From Cladobotryum mycophilum (taxonomy: Eukaryota; Ascomycota; Sordariomycetes; Hypocreales; Hypocreaceae), in assembly GCA_036429605.1 (NCBI GenBank), contig JAVFKD010000016.1, positions 1,612,001 through 1,676,000 on the forward strand: a stretch of DNA of 64,000 nucleotides. Reading direction: 5' to 3'. A program made the translations under genes and the position numbers. Shown here in pieces: positions 58,027 to 64,000 of the stretch (position 1 is the first letter of the stretch; every line of letters begins with the position of its first letter). The notes beneath the pieces are model-generated. The model was not told where the DNA came from. It searched no databases and saw only the letters and a program-made list of their open reading frames with translations.

Positions 58027-58977
58027 ATGACCTTGATGATGGCGCCCCTTGACTCAAATGGCGACCAATTCGCCATTCTACCTATTCAAATGCCACCATT
58101 GCCATCCTTCCCAGAGACAGCCATCCACGAAGTTCGGATACGACGAAACGCACCGAAAATTCCTACAGCGAACGATTCCCGCAGTCTCTATCTGAAAAAT
58201 GTCCCATCAGACAGTACAGAGCTTCATTTCAGAGCTGTTTTTACTGAACTCGTTGGGGCTGGCCGATTCGAAACCATTACCTTCGCCGACGAGGACAAAG
58301 CTGCCGTTGCGATTGACCCTGCTCGGGCTGCAAAAATCGAAGGCTTCGCACGGAAAAGAAAGAGGTCCGATTTAGAAAACGAAGAGAGAGAAGAAGAGGA
58401 AGCCGCTCGATTGCCGGAAATCTGGACACGGCCGTTACATAGGACGAGCAGCACGGCAGTGGTATTACTCGCAGACGAAAAGAGCGTACAGCTCATCCTC
58501 AAGGCTATTGCGAAAGTCCACAAGACGAAAAAATACCCTGTTTGGGGTCAGGATCTTGCCGACGGGGTCCCCACCTTGGGCTCACAGTGGATCTCATCGC
58601 ATCTTCAGCTTTGCCGCGCAGACAAGGCAGAAATCCAGCAGACTACACACGCATTTTTCAACGTCTTTAATCGCAAGGAGAAGGAGGCTGCGGAGCTTAG
58701 CAAGAGGCTTCGCAACGAACCTGACGAGGATGGTTTCGTTACTGTTACGCGCGGTGGAAAGGTTAACCCTGCGAACCAGTTTGAAGCAGAGGAGGCAAGG
58801 AAGAAGATGGTAGACAAGGAGTGGAAGAAGAAGTCAGAAACTAGAGACTTTTACCGATTCCAATTACGAGAGCAAAGGAAGAGAGAGCAAGCAGCATTGC
58901 TCAGGCGGTTCGAGGCAGATAGGCAAAAGGTCAATGCGATGCGAGAAAAGAGAGGGAAATTTAAGCCCGAGACATGA
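58027..58977 (+). CDS. RRP7: Ribosomal RNA processing protein RRP7
   Basis: 316-aa single-exon nucleolar protein of the Rrp7 family, needed in the 90S pre-ribosome for early pre-18S rRNA processing and 40S assembly (UTP-C/CURI links in yeast). The RRM-like N-terminal part has SRSLYLKNVPSDSTELHFRA and FETITFADEDKAAVAIDPAR. The middle carries an acidic/basic insert (RKRKRSDLENEEREEEEAAR). The C-terminal Rrp7 helix block has DGFVTVTRGGKVNPANQFEA, then ETRDFYRFQLREQRKREQAA and LLRRFEADRQKVNAMREKRG. A second ATG four codons in (MTLMMAPLDS) could also be used. It begins about 210 nt beyond the transposon's right end, so the insertion lies in its promoter region. Confidence 0.95.
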   Translation: MTLMMAPLDSNGDQFAILPIQMPPLPSFPETAIHEVRIRRNAPKIPTANDSRSLYLKNVPSDSTELHFRAVFTELVGAGRFETITFADEDKAAVAIDPARAAKIEGFARKRKRSDLENEEREEEEAARLPEIWTRPLHRTSSTAVVLLADEKSVQLILKAIAKVHKTKKYPVWGQDLADGVPTLGSQWISSHLQLCRADKAEIQQTTHAFFNVFNRKEKEAAELSKRLRNEPDEDGFVTVTRGGKVNPANQFEAEEARKKMVDKEWKKKSETRDFYRFQLREQRKREQAALLRRFEADRQKVNAMREKRGKFKPET

Positions 58978-59995
58978 ATGGACCAAAGACACTTCCAGCA
59001 ACAAAGTAAGTTCCAACTCCTAGATATCCCATTTCGCATACCATGATGAACGCCGCGGGGCCATCGAGAGGTTAGAACGAGCTTGGGGTAACTCGAGCTC
59101 GGTTTGGCTGATGCCGAAACAAACCGCGTTACCATAATCTTCTCAAATATTCTGAAGTTTTATTACTTTGAGATTATCTTGATGGGCTTTGAAAAGTGGG
59201 AGTTCGAGGCTGACAAGTTTGATAGTATCATGATGGGTCTTTAGATGGCGCACTAGAGGCGAAGCGATACCGACAAAGAGCCAAGCCCGATTCTTACACC
59301 TGTAACCAACTGCAGATTCCTGGAAGCTGGTGCTTAAAGCCCTCGACAGGTTGTGCCAGGATCTATCATTCTGATTTTCTAGCAACTTTTCTACTATGCT
59401 ACTTAGCGATCCGGATGAGCTGTAGATGCTTCTTCAAGACAGCCGGCATTTGTATGTATGAAAAAACGCGATGAACGCGTGGGCACAAACATCCGTAGAT
59501 ATAAATATGAACAAGACGAAAATAAATACCAGGTTCAAATGTCATGCCGTTTTCAGTAGATCATTGTGGGTGTGAGGAATAGAAATTAGGGGGCATCAAG
59601 GGCACTCTGCCATTAGGTATATTCATGCTGGATACTCGGTAAGTGCACCTGTTTAAATCGTGGGCCTAGATTATGATTGAATTGGAACGATGTTGATGTC
59701 TCATCGTGAAGTTGTTGTCGAATATTGACTTGGAATTTAACCATCATGTCCCTGGTCATGACGTGGGGTTGGTTGGGCTTAGGTAAACAGCCAAGCTTTG
59801 TTGGGTTCTAGTCTCAATAGGTTCACGAGATCCCGCGGACCTATTGGCTCCGGCATTGTTTACTTTCCCCCACATCCCTGTGGCAACACCTTGGAAGAAC
59901 CATCCGACGTCGAAATCGTTACAATTATCATTTGATGAAGAATCCTGGAAAAAGGAAAACAGTACACTTTCTTGGGCTATTTGCATAAGCTTATC
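58978..59995. other. Intergenic, RRP7 to TinC-like gene
   Basis: About 1 kb, RRP7 3' flank and the promoter of the next plus-strand gene. No other gene recognised. Confidence 0.5.
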
Positions 59996-62183
59996 ATGGT
60001 CGACACCGGGAACCTGCAGGCGGCGTCGGTGTACATCAACAATCAGCTCCTATCGAGAGGACTTTTGCGGGATGGCCAAAACATTGATTTTTCGAGGATA
60101 GGATACGGACATGGAGATGGCTCGGAGACCGCGGGGAGGATAATAGGTGTTATTAACGACTTGATACTTCGACGCGACGTAAGTTGACCTTGTTGGGACT
60201 TTGTTGGGGGAGGGGATGGCAGCTTTACTCACGTCTCTGTAGCGCGATGCAGAACAGCGGGAATCATTGTCGACGTCGATGCGCAATCTCCGAGCGGAGA
60301 ACATAAAGCACACGACAGATATAAGTCGACTAGAAGAGAAAGCTACGGAAGCACAAAGGAAGCTCGACATAGCGACATCATCCGAGGCTACGATGAGAAC
60401 ACAACTGAAATCTGCCGAATCTGCCATGCGCGGCCTCAAAGACGAATTGGCACGGACGAAAGCCCTGGTATCACAAGCTCGAGCTTCTTGCGCCACCGAG
60501 ATCAAGCGACGAGATCGACAGATTGATACCCTCAAGAAACAGGTTGGCGAAGCTGGTCGTACACGAGGCGCCAAAAGCAACACTGCGGTTCTGACGATTA
60601 CCGTAACGGGCGACGTGGGCGGTGACGACAAGGCCTTTTTGAGGCGTGGTGGTAATGGGACCGGCGGAGAGGATTCTCTTCAGAGCGAGACGAATGCTTT
60701 CCTGGCGAATATGGCTCAAACCTTGAGCGAAGAGAACGAGTCCCTTCTGGCAGCCATGAAGCAAACAACGGAACAGCTGCGGGAAATGAGTGGATGGAGC
60801 GGCAACGGGGATGAGGACGCCCACGTCGTCAAAGAGCTGAGCTGGGAAGAACTGGCATCGGAGTTGAACGCCGTGATGGATCACATGAGGACGATTTTGT
60901 CAAACCCATCGTTCGTACCCATTGAAGAAGTCATGGTACGGGAAGAGGAAATTAATCGTCTTACGGCTGGTTGGCTCAAGATGGAGAGCCGATGGGAGGA
61001 TGCAGTGCACTTGATGGATGCCTGGCGAAGGAGAATGGCTGTGAATGGAAAGCCGATTGACGAAGAGGACTTGAAGATTGGCATCAGTCTAAGTCCAGTT
61101 CGAGTCAACAATGTGGAGGAAACAAGGGATGCTCGGGAGCCGGGTCTCCACGAAGTAAAGGAAGAAAGTGACGATGATGATGCTGTTCTGGCTCACTCAC
61201 CGTGTCCTATTCCAGGCTCCAAGCAATCGATGCCAATGGAGGAAGACGACGAGGAAGATGGCCATGAAGAGAGCGAAGTCGAATTTAGTGGCTTTGATGA
61301 TGAAATACCAGTTGATGAATACGGCGTTCAGATTCTGCCGGCCGAGGAACTACCCGAAACTACGACAGATTATCACAGAGAAGCTTCACAGCAGTCATCT
61401 CCTTCTCCAGAGCCACCGCAGTTAAGCCCCTTGAAGAATTCGGCATCAGCTGGCAACCGTCGGCTTCATGCAAACAAAGTCCGAGAGAAGCCTACAGTGA
61501 CAATCACCGAAGCAACAATACGAGACAGTGCTGAAGAGATGGGGATGGCGAAACCCCCGCAACGTCGTGTCAAGTCGGCTGCGCTATTACGACCTCCTAG
61601 AAGGAGTAGGCCCGCAGAGACGAGCCACTCCCTGAGATCATCATTGGACGATGCTCTACTCCCACCTGAGACCGAAGTATCTCAAAGCTCTGGCCCGGAA
61701 TCCCAGCAGGGAGAAAAGCGAACGCATAGGGAAATTGAAAAATCTTCCAGCCTTCGCCAAAGTCCTAGAAAGATGTCGCGGCCTGCACGCCCTCGCAACA
61801 GTGAGCCTCCACCAAAGCAGACTGAATTGACCATGTCAGCTATTGCCGCCAAGCTTGCGGCATCTGAGCAAGAAGCCGATGCTGCTCGGGTACGAGCCAG
61901 AGCCAGGGCAGTTCGCGCTGTTAGCAGCGGCGCTCAGAGACGGACGGCGGATGCTCCTCCTCCAGAGCGGGCCCCGAGGACCAGATCCGAAAGGAGATCA
62001 AAGATGGTAGACGTTGATCCCGTGAAGCGCGATCCCGTCGTCGTCGCCGTACCAGTGGAGCAGCAGCAGGAGAGACCCGACAAGCGGAGACGAGACCGCC
62101 GAGCGGCCAAGGCATCCTCGAGGCGAAGGAGTACGCTGAACCAACTTGAGCTGGAGGCTTTAATGTCTGGTAATGTGGAGTAA
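59996..62183 (+). CDS. TinC-like (ADIP-domain, NIMA-interacting) coiled-coil protein
   Basis: 707-aa protein in two exons (59996-60178 and 60243-62183; 64-nt intron). The N-terminus is the conserved module NLQAASVYINNQLLSRGLLR, then DGQNIDFSRIGYG and GRIIGVINDLILRRDRDAEQ, which spans the splice junction. This matches the afadin/alpha-actinin-binding (ADIP) family. A coiled coil follows (LEEKATEAQRKLDIATSSEA; LKDELARTKALVSQARASC). Next come a conserved helical part (ELSWEELASELNAVMDHMRT, EEEINRLTAGWLKMESRWED) and a long acidic/Ser/Pro and then Arg-rich disordered tail with a coiled-coil patch (MSAIAAKLAASEQEADAARV). In Aspergillus nidulans the relative TINC binds the NIMA mitotic kinase and is linked to spindle-pole and nuclear-membrane behaviour. 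Functional transfer is inference. Confidence 0.82.
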
Positions 62184-62669
62184 GAAAAAAAATAACTTAT
62201 TGACTTTGGGGCATATGGAAATGATACCAAAATGTTTTTCTTTCTTCTATTTTTCTTCTTTTTCTTCTTCTTTTCTTTTCTTGTTTGGATTGTTGTTGGA
62301 GGCTTAGGCATGTGTAGCAATAGGGCATCTTCTTTGGCGTTATTATTGTGTCTCCTTTTTGAAGGCTTTCTTTTTCTGGGAGGGCATTGGTGAAGAGAGT
62401 GATGGGTGAGACTCCCTGGTGAAGGAGAACGAGGATATATATGCAAACATATTATATATAATTATAAAAAACACGCTGGCGGATGCTGATTTACGATTCG
62501 AAACACAATCATACATTTCAATGCCATTCCTCTTAAAGGGGGTGTGCCAAAAATGCTTTTCTCAGTTCACTTGTTTCTCTTAACACTAATGCTGCCAGTT
62601 CAACCATTACATCCCATCTGCTCCTCAACCTTGGTCGAATAAACAGCCAACAGGGACCCCGGATCCTCA
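62184..62669. other. Intergenic, convergent 3' regions
   Basis: About 490 nt, with poly-A/T and TTC-rich tracts; no gene seen. Confidence 0.5.
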
Positions 62670-64000
62670 CTATTCAACATCCCCTCCCCAACGAGAGCAG
62701 CAAGTCATGAGTTTCACCTTAACCTCATCTCCGATGCTTGTAGCTGGGCCTTCGTTGACTAGATGGATTCCGTATTGAAGAATGTCCGTAGGGTTATGCA
62801 AACCGATGGTGGACCCGTCTTGGCGGGTTAGGACTGGGGTGGAAGTGTTGGACCATGTTGGCGACTTGAAGATCGGGCTATCGGAAGCAATCTGGTCAAT
62901 CGAGATGACTGGCACGTCTGCCGATGATGATGTAGCGGATGCTTTTACTAGATCGAATAGCGCGGTTAGATCACTTGTATTGGCCTGCGTCTTGGAGGTA
63001 GAGTCAGGTCGAAGGATAGCATCACTCCATAGGATGAGGACTGCTCGATAGACAGCACGCACCCACCACGAGGGGCGGCTGTCCACTGACATGGAGCGCA
63101 CAAGGCGAAAGACCTGTCCACAGTGTAATATGACGTCTTGGCGGGTATAAACGCAGGTTATGGTTTGTGGGCAGTTCTGCGCAGGGTAACTGCCTGGATG
63201 CTCTCGGCAAGCTAGTCTTTCGATTTGCGGGAAATTCGTCAAGGTATTGAGATATAGCAAGTGGTATAAAATCAGGGCGACTGATATTTCGTGGTCGTTT
63301 GCTGTGGTGGCCCTGGATGCTGTTGCAAGGGTATGCCACTTGTCAAGTAGCCCCTGAACTTCCTTTATAGTTGAAACCGTGTTGGATTCTGCCGGGGAAG
63401 AACTATCATGGAAGCATGAAAGCAGTTGATTCAGATTGCAAACGATAGATTGCAGCGGGTAAAGAAGTGGCCGTAGATACCCCGGCAATATCTGTGACGG
63501 CTCCTGATGAACAAAACTCTTGAATAGCTGATTCAGGGATGGTGTTATGAATCGACTTGACCGCGATTGCCTGCTGTTACCCGTGTTATTTCCCTGTAAT
63601 ATTTCCATATTAATTCGCCATTGTCCCGAACTCTCGGATACCCAAAGAATCTCGGGGCTAGGGAGAAAACGCCCAAGATCATCGATGGAGAGCATCGGTG
63701 TCGTATCGTGGAAGAGGCTCGATTCTTGGTCGATCGCAACCCAAGAATATACCAATCTAGGGGCAACATTAGTTATATGGTGCCGACAGATGTATTACTA
63801 CTTACCTATTTCGACTTTCATCCTGACTCCATAGTCTCCACTGCTGATCCAAATCAATGCTGTCGTTGGTAGTAGATATTGGTGGCTGTTCCAACATCCC
63901 GGTTTGCCTCAGCTCCCGAATACTTGTCATCGCCTGCCACACTTTGAATTCTTCATGAAAAGGCAACGACTCTCTTGAAAATATAGCATTCGCCAGCCCA
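62670..64000 (-). CDS. Fungal transcription factor, C-terminal part (runs off the right edge)
   Basis: Minus-strand gene whose 5' part lies beyond the window. Visible exons are 63806 to past 64000 and 62670-63756, separated by a 49-nt intron (GTAAGT ... CCTAG). The first gives RELRQTGMLEQPPISTTNDS and DLDQQWRLWSQDESRNR, joined to LVYSWVAIDQESSLFHDTTP and MLSIDDLGRFLPSPEILWVS. This is the middle 'fungal-specific transcription factor' region seen in C2H2 or Zn2Cys6 regulators: the W-x-x-W-x-x-x-E-S/R-R then LPxxxxLW pattern. The rest is helical, with WWVRAVYRAVLILWSDAILR, and ends LMTCCSRWGGDVE. The DNA-binding domain is not in view, so class and target genes are unknown. Confidence 0.8.

Noticed and set aside
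1..64000. Search for CRISPR arrays, rRNA operons, biosynthetic clusters or viral inserts
   Set aside because: No regularly spaced repeats, rRNA sequence, PKS/NRPS/terpene synthase genes or viral proteins were seen.

Overview
This window looks like nuclear DNA of a filamentous ascomycete (Pezizomycotina), most likely a sordariomycete and perhaps Hypocreales. The evidence is short GT-AG introns of about 50-90 nt (some with CTAAC or CTGAT-type branch sites), long intergenic spaces, GGTACC/TAGGTA-rich spacers, and typical single-copy fungal genes. There are no bacterial operons, CRISPR arrays or biosynthetic gene clusters. I place 23 protein-coding genes plus one transposase, one tRNA gene and one complete DNA transposon.

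Layout. 1-6.1 kb: the 3' end of the mRNA cleavage/polyadenylation factor gene MPE1, the tail-anchored-protein ATPase GET3, a 5-hydroxyisourate hydrolase, and a small Ser-rich unknown protein. 6.1-10.5 kb: long spacer. 10.5-24.2 kb: CDC50-type flippase subunit, FACT subunit SPT16, a carboxymuconolactone-decarboxylase-like protein, a single-pass membrane coiled-coil protein, the KEOPS kinase BUD32, the glutamate-cysteine ligase modifier subunit, and AP-1 sigma. 25.9-32.4 kb: MAF1 (Pol III repressor) and a very long disordered protein with histone-fold-like segments. 32.4-39.7 kb: a 7.4-kb gene-poor stretch. 39.7-54.6 kb: an MFS transporter, a CsbD-like stress protein, the cysteine desulfurase NFS1, an Rvs167/amphiphysin-type BAR-SH3 protein, an F-box protein, and a MOSC/3-alpha/flavin reductase/[2Fe-2S] fusion enzyme. 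54.8-57.8 kb: intron-containing tRNA-Leu(AAG), then an intact pogo/Fot1-like transposon with perfect 93-bp terminal inverted repeats flanked by TA. 58.0-64.0 kb: RRP7, a TinC-like (NIMA-interacting, ADIP-domain) protein, and the 3' part of a fungal transcription factor gene cut by the right edge.

The genes are mostly unrelated housekeeping functions and do not form one pathway. The first eleven genes strictly alternate strand. The points most worth a second look are: (i) four otherwise well-conserved genes that each need one or two extra bases in G/C homopolymers to stay in frame (seven sites), which points to homopolymer undercalling in the assembly rather than real mutations; (ii) the apparently intact transposon and its structured ends; (iii) the self-contained MOSC-reductase fusion; (iv) a TACGGAGTA motif found seven times; (v) possible histone-fold segments in the long disordered protein.
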